Below, piece by piece: positions 44,296 through 52,896 of a DNA stretch of 64,000 nucleotides. The stretch is from Nocardia cyriacigeorgica GUH-2 (GTDB taxonomy: Bacteria; Actinomycetota; Actinomycetes; Mycobacteriales; Mycobacteriaceae), in assembly GCF_000284035.1 (NCBI RefSeq), contig NC_016887.1:2728001-2792000 (forward strand). Direction: 5' to 3'. The translations under genes and the position numbers were made by a program. Below the pieces are notes generated by a model. The model did no database searches, had not been told where the DNA came from, and was given only the letters and a program-made list of their open reading frames with translations. Numbering within the stretch: the first letter of the stretch is position 1; each line of letters opens with the position of its first letter.

Positions 44296-44919
44296 ATGAA
44301 CGGCATCGTGGTCGCGGTCGTCGGCGTCCTGCTGTGCTTCTACGGCATCCGGTCGGTCCACCTGGGGATCCTGGCCATCGGATTCGGGCTCGGCTGGATG
44401 ATCGCCGACCTGTTCAACGCCTCGTTCTGGTGGCTGCTGCTCATCGGCCTGATCGGTGCGATCTCGTCGTGGGTGGTGACCTCGCTGATCTTCCGGTTCG
44501 CCTCGTATTTCATCGGCGGGCTCACCGGCGCGATGATCGGCACCAAACTGGCGATGGTGCTGCAGCCCGGCGACAAGAACTGGGCGCTGAGCATGATCGT
44601 CGCGCTCGCGGTCTGTGTGGCCGGTGCGTTCCTCGCGCAGAAGTTCCGCGCCCGCGCCCTGCTGTGGCTGACCTCCATCGGTGGCGCCAGCATGATCCTC
44701 AGCGGCGTCGCCCGGATGAGCGACTCGCTCGAGTTCCTGCGCAGCCCCGACCCCGGCTGGCAGCAGGTCACCTCCACGCTGGCCTGGATCGGGCTGTCGG
44801 TGCTCGGCTGGATCACCCAGCGGCACCTGTTCGCGGAGAAGCTCGGCATCGAGCACCTCGCCGGCGACGCCCGCGCGAGCGATATGCGCCAACGCAACGG
44901 CGGCTGGCCCGCGGGCTGA
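44296..44919 (+). CDS. DUF4203-like six-helix membrane protein
   Basis: The 207-residue integral membrane protein starts MNGIVVAVVGVLLCFYGI, with helices at about residues 4-20, 24-42, 45-65, 70-90, 97-112 and a later pair. Glycine-rich faces (IGGLTGAMIGTKLAMVLQ) resemble the DUF4203/TMEM198-like fold. The soluble tail is LGIEHLAGDARASDMRQRNGGW. ATG 44296 is preferred to upstream starts because AAAGGGG lies 6 nt upstream. Its promoter carries box 9. Confidence 0.7.
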   Translation: MNGIVVAVVGVLLCFYGIRSVHLGILAIGFGLGWMIADLFNASFWWLLLIGLIGAISSWVVTSLIFRFASYFIGGLTGAMIGTKLAMVLQPGDKNWALSMIVALAVCVAGAFLAQKFRARALLWLTSIGGASMILSGVARMSDSLEFLRSPDPGWQQVTSTLAWIGLSVLGWITQRHLFAEKLGIEHLAGDARASDMRQRNGGWPAG

Positions 44920-45046
44920 GCCGCGACGGCGTATCGCGGTGCGCGCCATCAGCGGATCTCACAAGCCGGTAGCCGACTCCGGTGATATCACCGGGCCTGA
45001 CTAGCATTTATGCGGCGAACACTTCGATCAAGCCCGAGGATCTGCG

Positions 45047-46510
45047 TTGACGACTGAACAACTCGACCGCTGGAACAGCCAGGAAGCAGCCGCGGAGGCG
45101 ATGATCCCCATCATCGGCACGTTGTACCGAGACAAGGGCGTCACCATCCTGCTGCACAGCCGATCGCTGGTGAACAAGTCGGTGATCAGCATCCTGCGCA
45201 CGCACCGCTTCGCCCGCCAGATCGAGGGCGAGGAACTGTCGGTCGAGCAGACGCTGCCCGTCCTGCAGACGCTCACCGAGCTGGACCTCGGCCCCTGCAA
45301 GATCGACCTCGGTCAGCTGATCATGGCCTACCGCGCCGACGACCGCGGCCTGTCGATCCGCGAATTCACCGCCACGATCCTCGCCGATGTGACCAACGGC
45401 AAGGTGCAGTCCAACGGGCCGCGCGATGTGGTCCTGTACGGCTTCGGGCGCATCGGCCGCCTGGTGGCCCGGCTGCTCATCGAGAAGGCCGGCTCCGGCA
45501 ACGGCCTGAACCTGCGCGCGGTGGTGGTGCGCCGCGGCGGCGCCGACGACCTGGTCAAGCGCGCCTCGCTGCTGCGCCGCGATTCGGTGCACGGCCAGTT
45601 CAACGGCACCATCAAGGTCGACGCCGACAACGACACCATCATCGCCAACGGCAACGTCATCAAGTTCATTTACAGCAACGATCCGTCGGCCGTCGACTAC
45701 ACCGAGTACGGCATCAACGATGCCATCCTGATCGACAACACCGGCAAGTGGCGCGACCGCGAGGGTCTGTCCAAGCACCTGCGCCCCGGCATCGCGAAGG
45801 TCGTGCTCACCGCGCCCGGCAAGGGCGACGTCCCCAACATCGTGCACGGCGTCAATCACCGCAGCCTGGACCTGTCGCAGCAGATCTTCTCCTGCGCCTC
45901 CTGCACCACCAACGCGATCGTGCCGCCGCTGAAGGCCATGGACGACGAATTCGGCATCATCCGCGGCCACGTGGAGACGGTGCACTCGTTCACCAACGAC
46001 CAGAACCTGCTCGACAACTACCACAACGCCGACCGCCGCGGCCGCTCCGCGCCGTTCAACCTGGTGCTCACCGAGACCGGCGCCGCCTCCGCCGTCGCCA
46101 AGGCGATGCCCGATTTCAAGGCCAAGATCACCGGCAACTCCATCCGCGTCCCCACCCCCGACGTCTCGATGGCCATCCTCAACCTGCACCTCGAGCGGGA
46201 AACCACCAAGGCCGAGGTGAACGATTACATGCGCCGGGTCTCCCTGTCCGGCCCGCTGAGCCGCAACGTCGACTACACCGCCGCCACCGACGTCGTCTCC
46301 AGCGACTTCATCGGCTCCCGCGCCGCCTCCATCATCGACGCCAACGCCACCATCGTCGAAGGCGACACCGCCATCCTCTACGTCTGGTACGACAACGAGT
46401 TCGGCTACTCGTGCCAGGTGGTGCGCACCGTGCAGTACATCTCGGGCATCGAATACCCGACGTACCCGCAGCTCGAGGCATCGCAGACGGTTGCGGCCGT
46501 CGCCGGCTGA
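45047..46510 (+). CDS. gapB: GapB-type glyceraldehyde-3-phosphate dehydrogenase
   Basis: The 487-residue GAPDH has an N-terminal extension of about 125 residues, as in corynebacterial GapB (about 480 aa). The NAD(P) Rossmann motif is VVLYGFGRIGRLVARLL (about 127-143). Catalytic Cys286 lies in SCASCTTNAIVPPLKAMDDEFGI, with HSFTNDQNLLDNYH, RGRSA, GNSIRVPTPDVSMAILNL and WYDNEFGYSCQVVRTVQYI following. GapB enzymes favour gluconeogenesis with NADPH. The start is TTG 45047, which has GAGGA at good spacing; family similarity begins there. It is followed by a strong terminator. Confidence 0.9.
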   Translation: MTTEQLDRWNSQEAAAEAMIPIIGTLYRDKGVTILLHSRSLVNKSVISILRTHRFARQIEGEELSVEQTLPVLQTLTELDLGPCKIDLGQLIMAYRADDRGLSIREFTATILADVTNGKVQSNGPRDVVLYGFGRIGRLVARLLIEKAGSGNGLNLRAVVVRRGGADDLVKRASLLRRDSVHGQFNGTIKVDADNDTIIANGNVIKFIYSNDPSAVDYTEYGINDAILIDNTGKWRDREGLSKHLRPGIAKVVLTAPGKGDVPNIVHGVNHRSLDLSQQIFSCASCTTNAIVPPLKAMDDEFGIIRGHVETVHSFTNDQNLLDNYHNADRRGRSAPFNLVLTETGAASAVAKAMPDFKAKITGNSIRVPTPDVSMAILNLHLERETTKAEVNDYMRRVSLSGPLSRNVDYTAATDVVSSDFIGSRAASIIDANATIVEGDTAILYVWYDNEFGYSCQVVRTVQYISGIEYPTYPQLEASQTVAAVAG

Positions 46511-46538
46511 TTCGCCGGTCGGCTCTACGGCAACGCCG

Positions 46539-46580
46539 AGGTTCCCGGGGACCCCATACTCGTGAGGGCCCCGGGGACCT
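46539..46580 (+). terminator. Hairpin terminator after gapB
   Basis: 12-bp arms (46539-46550 and 46569-46580) with one G-T wobble around an 18-nt loop; 28 nt after the gapB stop. Confidence 0.75.
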
Positions 46581-46604
46581 GTCCGCTGCCGGTGCAGCCG
46601 TAAG

Positions 46605-46697
46605 TCACTGCTTGTCCCGATGTTCGGGCAGCGTCAGCGCAAGGATCAGCACGGCCAGCGGCAGGCCGATCGCTATGACATACCCCAGTGTGATCAC
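46605..46697 (-). CDS. Coupled 30-aa membrane micro-ORF
   Basis: GTG at 46697 opens a 30-residue frame that is almost entirely one hydrophobic helix (LGYVIAIGLPLAVLILAL) followed by TLPEHRDKQ. The GTG overlaps the stop of the 116-residue ORF by 4 bp (GTGA), a translational-coupling arrangement that argues it is real. The function is unknown; it would be a single-pass membrane peptide. Confidence 0.45.
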   Translation of the reverse strand: MITLGYVIAIGLPLAVLILALTLPEHRDKQ

Positions 46698-47044
46698 CGC
46701 GTCTGCCCGGTCGGTCCAATTGGTGCGGATTGCCGAGGATGCCGCTCAGCGCCGGTGATCAGGTCGACTGCTTCGGCGATTATCCACCACGGAGCGTCGG
46801 GCTCGAGTGCGCCGACGTGGGGGATCACCACCGCGTCGGCGACGTGGTCGAGCGCGTGCTGCACGGCGATGAGCGCCGCAAGCACGGCAGCTGTATCGGT
46901 ATATACCGTGTAGACGATCCTCAGCCGGTGCCTTTGGATGAGTGCATCAAAGACAGCTGGGTCGTGTCGGCTGTGCAGAAGCGCGATCGCGCGTGTTCGT
47001 TTGTAGGGCCCTGTCGAAGCACCCGATGGTCCTTGAATCAACAT
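46694..47044 (-). CDS. Hypothetical protein, 116 aa
   Basis: The frame starts at ATG 47044 and ends in a GTGA overlap with the micro-ORF. The middle reads coherently: RIVYTVYTDTAAVLAALIAVQHALDHVADAVVIPHVGALEPDAPWWIIAEAVDLITG. Its codon use is poor in the first 40 codons and normal after that, so the true start may be further in. No known domain is recognised. It lies divergent from an XRE regulator region, in an atypical segment. Confidence 0.5.
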   Translation of the reverse strand: MLIQGPSGASTGPYKRTRAIALLHSRHDPAVFDALIQRHRLRIVYTVYTDTAAVLAALIAVQHALDHVADAVVIPHVGALEPDAPWWIIAEAVDLITGAERHPRQSAPIGPTGQTR

Positions 47045-47099
47045 TTCCTGGCCGATCGGGTGCCGGTCGATAGGTTGATCATTGTGAGGCCTCGATGAA

Positions 47100-47411
47100 T
47101 TGCGCCGCGAGCTGGAACCGAGGGCATTTGTGTGGGGCGTGGTCAGCCATCACATGGATCGCGTGCGCTCGGCTGCGGACCGGGCCGGTGCTCTTGCAAG
47201 CTGCCGGATAATCAAGATGACGGAGGCCGGCGGCTACACGCTCGAGCAGATCACGGTCCTGGGTATGCCGGCGTCGGAAGGCCGGCGGGGTCGACTGGTT
47301 GCGTGTGAGTCTGGTGGGAAGTTTCATAGGCTTCTAGATTCGCGGGTGTCGCTTGATCGAAGAACACACCGGACCGCTACCGAGCCCGTACCCTGGCCGT
47401 ACTACAGCTGA
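47100..47411 (+). CDS. Possible protein or gene remnant, 103 aa
   Basis: The frame 47100-47300 has actinobacterial codon bias (G or C at the third position) and reads coherently: DRVRSAADRAGALASCRIIKMTEAGGYTLEQITVLGM. The last 30 codons lose that bias, and the TTG start has no clear ribosome site. It may be a truncated gene. No domain is recognised. Confidence 0.3.
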   Translation: MRRELEPRAFVWGVVSHHMDRVRSAADRAGALASCRIIKMTEAGGYTLEQITVLGMPASEGRRGRLVACESGGKFHRLLDSRVSLDRRTHRTATEPVPWPYYS

Positions 47412-47429
47412 GGGGAGGAAGTCTGCGAG

Positions 47430-48782
47430 ATGGCGATCGTTGTGTGGACCGGGCTCGAAGTCGCCGCACTGCGTGCAGCGTTGCGGGACACACAGGCTCA
47501 GTTCGCCGACCGGATCGGTTGTTCGCTCGAAGCGGTCGGCAAGTGGGAACGGCGGGGTTCCGGCATCACCCTGGGCGCGAAGTACTCCGAGTGCATGGAC
47601 ACCACCCACCGAAGGCTCGACGACGACCAGCGGGAGCGGTTCGAGGCCGCGCTCGAGGGTTGGCGGGAGAGTGCTCCCGCGACAGTGCCGCGGCTTGCCC
47701 CGACCATGGCCGCCCGATCGATGCCACGGTCACGTCTATCGGTGGCTCACCCGGCTGGTGACGTCATACTCGGCAAGCCGAAGCACGAGTCCCCCGAAGG
47801 CATCATTTTTCAAATCCGGCGAATGCTGTTGGGATGCATGCCCGACTCGCCACCCGGCGACCAGCGGGAAGCGGCCGCCTCGGTAATTCGCGCGTGGGAC
47901 CTGTTCTTCTCGGCTCGATTCCACGAATTGGAGCGTGAGCTTCCCGCTGCTCTGGCAAGAGCATGCAGCACAGCGGATTCGGTGGTAGGGGAGCAGCGGC
48001 GCCCGATAAGTATCGCGTTGGCGAAACTGTTGCACGTCTCGTCGAACCTTCTGGGCTACGTAGCACACGAAGACCTGGCCGCCCTGGCGCTACTGCGGGC
48101 AAAGGCGCTTGCGGCGGAGAGCGGAGACGAGCTGTCACTAGCGGCGATCGAGGGCTCGCAGGCATGGCTTCTTGCGAAGAGCGGCATGTATGAAGACGCA
48201 GTAGCCCATGCAGACCAGGCAGCATCTCGCATCGAACCCCGCTTATCGGCGGCCAGCCCGCGGCGTATCGCCATCTGGGGAGAACTTCTGTGTTATGCCG
48301 CATTCGCGGCGTCGGGAGCCGGAGAACATCGCGAGGCGCGACGGTACCTTCGGCTTTGCGAATCCGCCGCGACACAACTGGACGGCAACTACCTCGATAG
48401 GCCTGAACCATCCAATGTTTTCGGGTACACGTCGGTCGCCGGCTTCGGTGTTGTCGTCGAGATCAGTGCCGGCCGCCCGACCGAGGCTCTGAAACTTGCC
48501 CGAGTAATCAGCGATGGCCGCAACGGAATTCCGCCTACGCTCCGCAGTCGCTGGCTCATCAACGTCGCACAAGCTCGAATCAGCAGTCGAGACGATGCAG
48601 GTGCCGTCGATACCATTCGCCAGGCGTGGTCGTTGGCGCCGGAATTCATCGGGCATCTACCTCAGGCACACACGCTCACCAACGAGCTGATCAATAGCCG
48701 GCGTGGGCACAAGCTGGACGGGCTTGTCGACCTTGCCGGGCGCCTGGGTATGTCGGCCCAAAGGGTCGGGACGCGGCCGTGA
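47430..48782 (+). CDS. XRE-family regulator with C-terminal TPR-like region
   Basis: The 450-residue protein has an N-terminal HTH (ALRDTQAQFADRIGCSLEAVGKWERRG, about residues 13-37). A long helical region resembles Nocardia/Streptomyces XRE-TPR regulators (QAWLLAKSGMYEDAVAHADQAASRI, SARFHELERELPAALARACS). GAGGGGAGG lies upstream. GTGA overlap couples it to the GDSL hydrolase. It probably regulates nearby genes; targets are not visible. Codon use is less GC-biased than the flanks, as elsewhere in this segment. Confidence 0.85.
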   Translation: MAIVVWTGLEVAALRAALRDTQAQFADRIGCSLEAVGKWERRGSGITLGAKYSECMDTTHRRLDDDQRERFEAALEGWRESAPATVPRLAPTMAARSMPRSRLSVAHPAGDVILGKPKHESPEGIIFQIRRMLLGCMPDSPPGDQREAAASVIRAWDLFFSARFHELERELPAALARACSTADSVVGEQRRPISIALAKLLHVSSNLLGYVAHEDLAALALLRAKALAAESGDELSLAAIEGSQAWLLAKSGMYEDAVAHADQAASRIEPRLSAASPRRIAIWGELLCYAAFAASGAGEHREARRYLRLCESAATQLDGNYLDRPEPSNVFGYTSVAGFGVVVEISAGRPTEALKLARVISDGRNGIPPTLRSRWLINVAQARISSRDDAGAVDTIRQAWSLAPEFIGHLPQAHTLTNELINSRRGHKLDGLVDLAGRLGMSAQRVGTRP

Positions 48783-49432
48783 TAGTCAACCCCGCGGCAT
48801 TCACCGTCTTGTGCTACGGCGACTCCAACACCTTCGGTCAACCCTCGGATGGGCGCGGCCGATTGCCGTCCGACCTGCGGTGGACCGGGCGCCTCCAGCA
48901 ACGTCTGGGTGCCGGATACGCGATTATCGAGGAAGGTCTCGGCGGGCGCACCACCGACCTGGACGACCCTGATCGGGATGACCGCAACGGCCGCATCTAC
49001 TTTCGGCCATGCTTGCGCAGCCACTCACCGCTGGATCTGGTCGTCATCATGCTCGGCAATAACGATCTCAAGACGAAGTTCAATCGAGAAGCCGACGCGA
49101 TCGCCGCCGCGCTCGAAGGGTATATCGACGACGTAGAGCGCACCGCCTGGACCCGTACCGGTGGGGTGCCCGCGATATTGCTGGTGAGTCCGATTCACCT
49201 CGATGCCGAACAACCCGGATTCGCCGAGCAGAGTTCTGAATACGATGCCGACTCCGTCCGCAAATCGCGCGAACTCAGCGCCGTGATACGCCGCCTCGCA
49301 GACAGGCGCAAGGCCTCGTTTGCAGACGCGGCAATTGTCGCCTGTCCGGGAGTTGACGGTGTTCACCTGAGCGCCGATTCGCACGAGGCACTTTCGCAGC
49401 TCATCGCGAACGAAATCCGCTCTATCGTATGA
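48779..49432 (+). CDS. SGNH/GDSL hydrolase
   Basis: The 217-residue enzyme has all four SGNH blocks: GDSNTFG (block I, Ser about residue 16), GLGGRTTD (block II Gly), LGNNDLK (block III Asn), and the D..H pair in VDGVHLSADSHEAL (block V). The fold is a small esterase or lipase; the substrate is unknown. GTG 48779 overlaps the XRE stop. No signal peptide, so cytoplasmic. The XRE-GDSL pairing suggests a regulator and its effector. Confidence 0.85.
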   Translation: MIVNPAAFTVLCYGDSNTFGQPSDGRGRLPSDLRWTGRLQQRLGAGYAIIEEGLGGRTTDLDDPDRDDRNGRIYFRPCLRSHSPLDLVVIMLGNNDLKTKFNREADAIAAALEGYIDDVERTAWTRTGGVPAILLVSPIHLDAEQPGFAEQSSEYDADSVRKSRELSAVIRRLADRRKASFADAAIVACPGVDGVHLSADSHEALSQLIANEIRSIV

Positions 49433-49439
49433 TCGGGGG

Positions 49440-49687
49440 ATAGCGATTCTGCTGAGGCTTGAGCGCATCGGGGCCGAGCGGCCCGCTGACCTTTCGCGCT
49501 GTACCTCCTCACCCACGCCGCCGCTATCGAGGAGTTCAATGCGCTCGAAGCCGAATTCGATGCGGCGGACAGCGAACTCGATACCACCGCTCGCGAGAAG
49601 ATAGGTGAGGGCTTCTGGTTCGTGGCTCGTGCCTACGGTTTTCGAGGAGGCGAACGTGGAGGAGCTGATCGCCAGTCGGGAATGGTA
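49440..49687 (+). pseudogene. Frameshifted gene remnant
   Basis: Pieces of protein-like text occur in different frames: AILLRLERIGAERPADLS, then YLLTHAAAIEEFNALEAEFDAADSELDTTAREKIGEGFWFVAR, then VFEEANVEELIASREW before a TAG at 49685-49687. No single frame joins them and no normal start is present. It looks like a small protein broken by at least two indels. The function is unknown. Confidence 0.35.
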
Positions 49688-49709
49688 GGCATCGGTGGTC
49701 GGTCGGCGG

Positions 49710-50444
49710 CTACCTATGCTCCGGGTTGGCGAAGTCGGGGCGGCAGCCCGCATCCCATTCGCTGCGGCGGTTGCCTTCGGCGGGGAAGCCGCCGGCGGCG
49801 CGGAGCATGGCGGCCAGGTGCATCAGGTTGTAGGTCATGAAGGTGAGGTTGCGGTTGGTGAAGTCGTTGTCGGGGCCGCCTGAGCCGGGGTCGAGGTAGG
49901 AGGGGCCGGGGCCGGCTTCACCGATCCAGCCGGCGTCGGCTTGCGGCGGGATGGCGTAGCCGAGGTGCTGCATGCTGTAGAGCAGGTTCATCGCGCAGTG
50001 TTTGACGCCGTCCTCGTTGCCGGTGATCAGGCAGCCGCCGACGCGCCCGTAGTAGGCGTACTGTCCGGCGTCGTTGAGCAGGCTCGAACAGGCATACAAC
50101 CGTTCGACCACCCGCTTCATCACCGAACTGTTGTCACCCAGCCAGATCGGCCCGCACAACACCAGAATGTGCGCCGCCATCACTTTCTCGAACAGCGCGG
50201 GCCAGGCATCCCGCTCCCACCCGTGCTCGGTCATATCCGGCCACACGCCGGTCGCGATGTCGTGGTCGATCGCCCGAATGATTTCGACCTGCACACCGTG
50301 CTGGCGCATGATCCCCGCCGAACGATCGACCAGTCCCTCGGTATTGCTGACCTCGGGGGAGGGCTTGAGTGTTGCGTTGATGAACAGCGCTCGTAGCCCG
50401 GCGAACCGGTCGGAAACCTCACCTTCCGTCACCAACGGATCCAC
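49710..50444 (-). CDS. Flavodoxin-family NAD(P)H-dependent oxidoreductase
   Basis: The 244-residue flavodoxin-fold protein reads LRALFINATLKPSPEVSNTEGLVDRSAGIM (the FMN phosphate loop region), HILVLCGPIWLGDNSSVMKRVVERLYACS (second loop) and GGCLITGNEDGVKHCAMNLLYSMQHLGYAIPPQADAGWIGEAGPGPSY. This is the WrbA/NADPH-quinone-reductase-like family with FMN. GAAAGGAG lies upstream of the ATG. The gene stands alone; partners are not obvious. Confidence 0.8.
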   Translation of the reverse strand: MDPLVTEGEVSDRFAGLRALFINATLKPSPEVSNTEGLVDRSAGIMRQHGVQVEIIRAIDHDIATGVWPDMTEHGWERDAWPALFEKVMAAHILVLCGPIWLGDNSSVMKRVVERLYACSSLLNDAGQYAYYGRVGGCLITGNEDGVKHCAMNLLYSMQHLGYAIPPQADAGWIGEAGPGPSYLDPGSGGPDNDFTNRNLTFMTYNLMHLAAMLRAAGGFPAEGNRRSEWDAGCRPDFANPEHR

Positions 50445-50482
50445 GCCAAGCTCCTTTCATAGAAGCAGCCGACTAGCTGTCG

Positions 50483-50962
50483 CTACCCGCGTGGCAGACG
50501 GGCTTCGCATTCCTCGAACGGCACGCCCGACTGGACGCAGTCGTAAAGACCGCTTTGAACGTCCCCGGAGGTTGGTGGCTCACCGCAGAGCAACCCGCAG
50601 CGCTTGTAGCCCGGCACGTCCGAGCCGTCAGGGTAGTGGCAACCGGAGTCGTCGCAGGTGTAGTCGCGCATGTTGGGGTCGTGTGGCCTGAGATTTCGCG
50701 ACAGCGACCACACGTAGGCGTCGGTCTGCGACACCTGAGTGCAGTAGACAGTCCTGCCGTCGGCAAGCTGCGCGACAGCGCCAGGTTCTTCGCAATAGTC
50801 GTTCAGTTCGACCTGTTGCCGGGCGATCGGGGCGGCGGACCCACTGTCGAACGGCGGCGCAGCAGCCACCGCTCCGGTGGATACCGCCGCGAGGGCGACC
50901 GCACCGAAGACGGCTCCGGTGAGCCGGGTGATAAAAGTTGTCTGTGACGCGATGGACTGCAT
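50483..50962 (-). CDS. Secreted cysteine-containing protein of unknown function
   Basis: The 159-residue protein has an N-terminal signal sequence (RLTGAVFGAVALAAVSTGAVAAA). The mature part has eight cysteines (NDYCEE, VYCTQ, YTCDDSGCHYPDG, RCGLLCGEPP, YDCVQ, FEECEARLP), suggesting disulfide bonds outside the cell. No family is recognised. ATG 50962 is used because the signal peptide begins there. Confidence 0.65.
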   Translation of the reverse strand: MQSIASQTTFITRLTGAVFGAVALAAVSTGAVAAAPPFDSGSAAPIARQQVELNDYCEEPGAVAQLADGRTVYCTQVSQTDAYVWSLSRNLRPHDPNMRDYTCDDSGCHYPDGSDVPGYKRCGLLCGEPPTSGDVQSGLYDCVQSGVPFEECEARLPRG

Positions 50963-51419
50963 CGGAAAGGTCCCGTCTGTCGGCCCCGACCCGTCCTGTG
51001 TCGACTCTAGCGCCGAGGGCTCGCGGCCACGCTCGATTCGCCGGCGGGAATTCCGATGCGCTATTCGCGGCCGGCCGTTCGGCGTCCGACCACTCAACGA
51101 AGCCCTCCTCGACGAGCAGCACCGCGCGGCGGGCCCATCGGCCGGCAACGGCCTGCTGTCGCGCACGGTGGGCGTGCGTGACGCGGTCCTACCGTGGGTC
51201 GGGGGGCGCCTGACCTCTGTGGCCGCCGGTTCGACGGCGAGATCGGTTTCGGCAGTTGAGACTCCGGGCGCTGGGGGCCGGGCGATCGGACGTCCCGATG
51301 AGTGAGCATTGACCCACTTCAGCGCACCCGACCCGTGTTAGAACGTGTTCTCATCTTTCGGGATGCGGCAAGAAGATCAGCCTGCTGCCGCCCCGAACAG
51401 TTCCTCCGAGGAGGGTGCA
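50963..51419. other. Divergent intergenic region upstream of kshA
   Basis: No gene with convincing start and codon bias is visible over 457 nt. It contains the KstR-like operator (51339-51352) near its right end and GAGGAGGG just before kshA. Confidence 0.6.
51339..51352 (+). promoter_or_regulatory. KstR-like operator upstream of kshA
   Basis: TAGAACGTGTTCTC fits the KstR consensus TNNAACNNGTTNNA at all but the last base, and AGAAC-GT-GTTCT is a perfect 5-bp inverted repeat. It lies 67 nt before the kshA start. KstR represses cholesterol-catabolism genes in mycobacteria and rhodococci. Confidence 0.7.
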
Positions 51420-52571
51420 ATGAGAGCTCTGCAATCAGATCCGGAAATCCGGGAAATCGAGGCCGAATCCGCACCGGCCCGATTCGCGCGCGGCTGGCAC
51501 TGCCTGGGCCTGCTCCGCGATTTCGCCGACGGGAACCCGCATACTGTCGAAGCATTCGGCACCAAGCTCGTCGTCTTCCGCGGCGAGAGCGGCGGAAAGA
51601 TCAACATTCTCGACGCCTACTGCCGCCATATGGGCGGTGATCTGTCCGAAGGTGAGATCAAGGGGGATGAAATCGCCTGCCCCTTCCACGATTGGCGCTG
51701 GGGTGGTGACGGTCGCTGTAAGCAAATTCCCTACGCGCGTCGTGTTCCTCCCCTCGCCAGGACCCGGGCGTGGACCAGCCTGGAGCAGGACGGAATGCTG
51801 TTCGTCTGGCACGATCCGGAAGGCAAACCACCCACGGCCGAGGAAACGATTCCTCGTATCGAGGGCGCCGAGAGCGACGAGTGGACCGATTGGCACTGGT
51901 ACACCACGGTCGTCGACAACAACTGCCGCGAGATCATCGACAACGTCGTCGACATGGCGCACTTCTATTACGTACACGGCTCTTTGCCGTCGTACTTCAA
52001 GAACGTTTTCGAGGGTCATATCGCCACCCAGTACTTCAAAAGCGAGGCCCGGGAGGACTTCGCGGCGCCGGAGGGACAGCCGAAGCTGCTCGGTTCCACA
52101 TCGGTCGCCTCGTATTACGGGCCGGCGTTCATGATCGACGATCTCACCTATCACTACGAGACCGGCGATCAGCGGACGGTGTTGTTGAACTGCCACTACC
52201 CGGTCAGCTCCGACAAATTCATACTGATGTACGGCATCATCGGCAAGAAGATGCCCGGTGTTCCCGATGAGGTCGCGGTGCAGGCCGCGGTCGCGCTCGG
52301 AGATTACATCCGGCTCGGATTCGAGCAGGATGTCGAGATCTGGCGGCACAAGGCCCGCATCGACAATCCCCTGCTCTGCGAGGAGGACGGGCCGGTCTAC
52401 CAGCTACGCCGCTGGTACAACCAGTTCTATCTGGACCGCGCCGACGTCACCCCGGAGATGGTGGACCGGTTCGAACACGAACTCGACCTCACCAGGGCTC
52501 AGGCGGTGTGGCGTAAGGAGGTCGCCGACAATATGGCTGATCAGGCGAAGTCGACCGGGACGGCGACGTGA
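51420..52571 (+). CDS. kshA: 3-ketosteroid 9-alpha-hydroxylase oxygenase component
   Basis: The 383-residue Rieske oxygenase hydroxylates 3-ketosteroids at C9 with KshB, opening ring B in cholesterol breakdown. The Rieske ligands are Cys68, His70, Cys87 and His90 (CRHMG ... CPFHDW). The mononuclear iron ligands are His181 and His186 (DMAHFYYVHG) and Asp304, with Asn257 nearby; these numbers match the mycobacterial KshA. GAGGAGGG precedes the ATG. A KstR-like box lies upstream, and the stop overlaps the CxxC protein start, so the two are an operon. Confidence 0.95.
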   Translation: MRALQSDPEIREIEAESAPARFARGWHCLGLLRDFADGNPHTVEAFGTKLVVFRGESGGKINILDAYCRHMGGDLSEGEIKGDEIACPFHDWRWGGDGRCKQIPYARRVPPLARTRAWTSLEQDGMLFVWHDPEGKPPTAEETIPRIEGAESDEWTDWHWYTTVVDNNCREIIDNVVDMAHFYYVHGSLPSYFKNVFEGHIATQYFKSEAREDFAAPEGQPKLLGSTSVASYYGPAFMIDDLTYHYETGDQRTVLLNCHYPVSSDKFILMYGIIGKKMPGVPDEVAVQAAVALGDYIRLGFEQDVEIWRHKARIDNPLLCEEDGPVYQLRRWYNQFYLDRADVTPEMVDRFEHELDLTRAQAVWRKEVADNMADQAKSTGTAT

Positions 52572-52837
52572 CCGCGAACCGTACCGACAACCGACTCGAA
52601 GACGTTCCGCTGCAACCGCTGCGTTGCCAGGAATGCGCAGCTCGAGTGCTGGTTCGCAAGAGCAGCCGGGCCCAGACGAGCGTGCAATGGAACGCCGAAG
52701 CGCGCTCGGCGTGTCAAGAGTTGGGAGCATCGCCGTTGCCGGGCCCGGCGCTGGCAGGGTGTTCACGGCTCCGGGAAACCATCGACGCGGCGGTTGCCTC
52801 CGGCGAACTGCACGTTGTCGAAACACAACTGGTGTGA
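52568..52837 (+). CDS. Small CxxC protein coupled to kshA
   Basis: The 89-residue protein, GTG start, overlaps the kshA stop (GTGA). It carries a CQECAARVLV motif (CxxC at about residues 20-23) and two later Cys (SACQELG, LAGCSRLRE), which could bind zinc or an Fe-S cluster. Similar small proteins occur beside steroid genes in related actinobacteria as far as I recall. A role in kshA function is inferred from overlap only. Confidence 0.7.
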   Translation: MTANRTDNRLEDVPLQPLRCQECAARVLVRKSSRAQTSVQWNAEARSACQELGASPLPGPALAGCSRLRETIDAAVASGELHVVETQLV

Positions 52838-52840
52838 CAG

Positions 52841-52872
52841 CTCGCGGGCTCACCGAACGGTGAGCCCGCGAG
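52841..52872. terminator. Bidirectional hairpin terminator
   Basis: CTCGCGGGCTCACC pairs perfectly over 14 bp (52841-52854 with 52859-52872) around a GAAC loop, between convergent genes. Confidence 0.85.
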
Positions 52873-52896
52873 TCGTTGTGCCCAGCTGGGTCGGTC

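Noticed and set aside
47079-47327. An 82-codon minus-strand frame.
   Set aside because: The opposite frame at 47100 has the normal third-position G/C bias in this stretch and this one does not.
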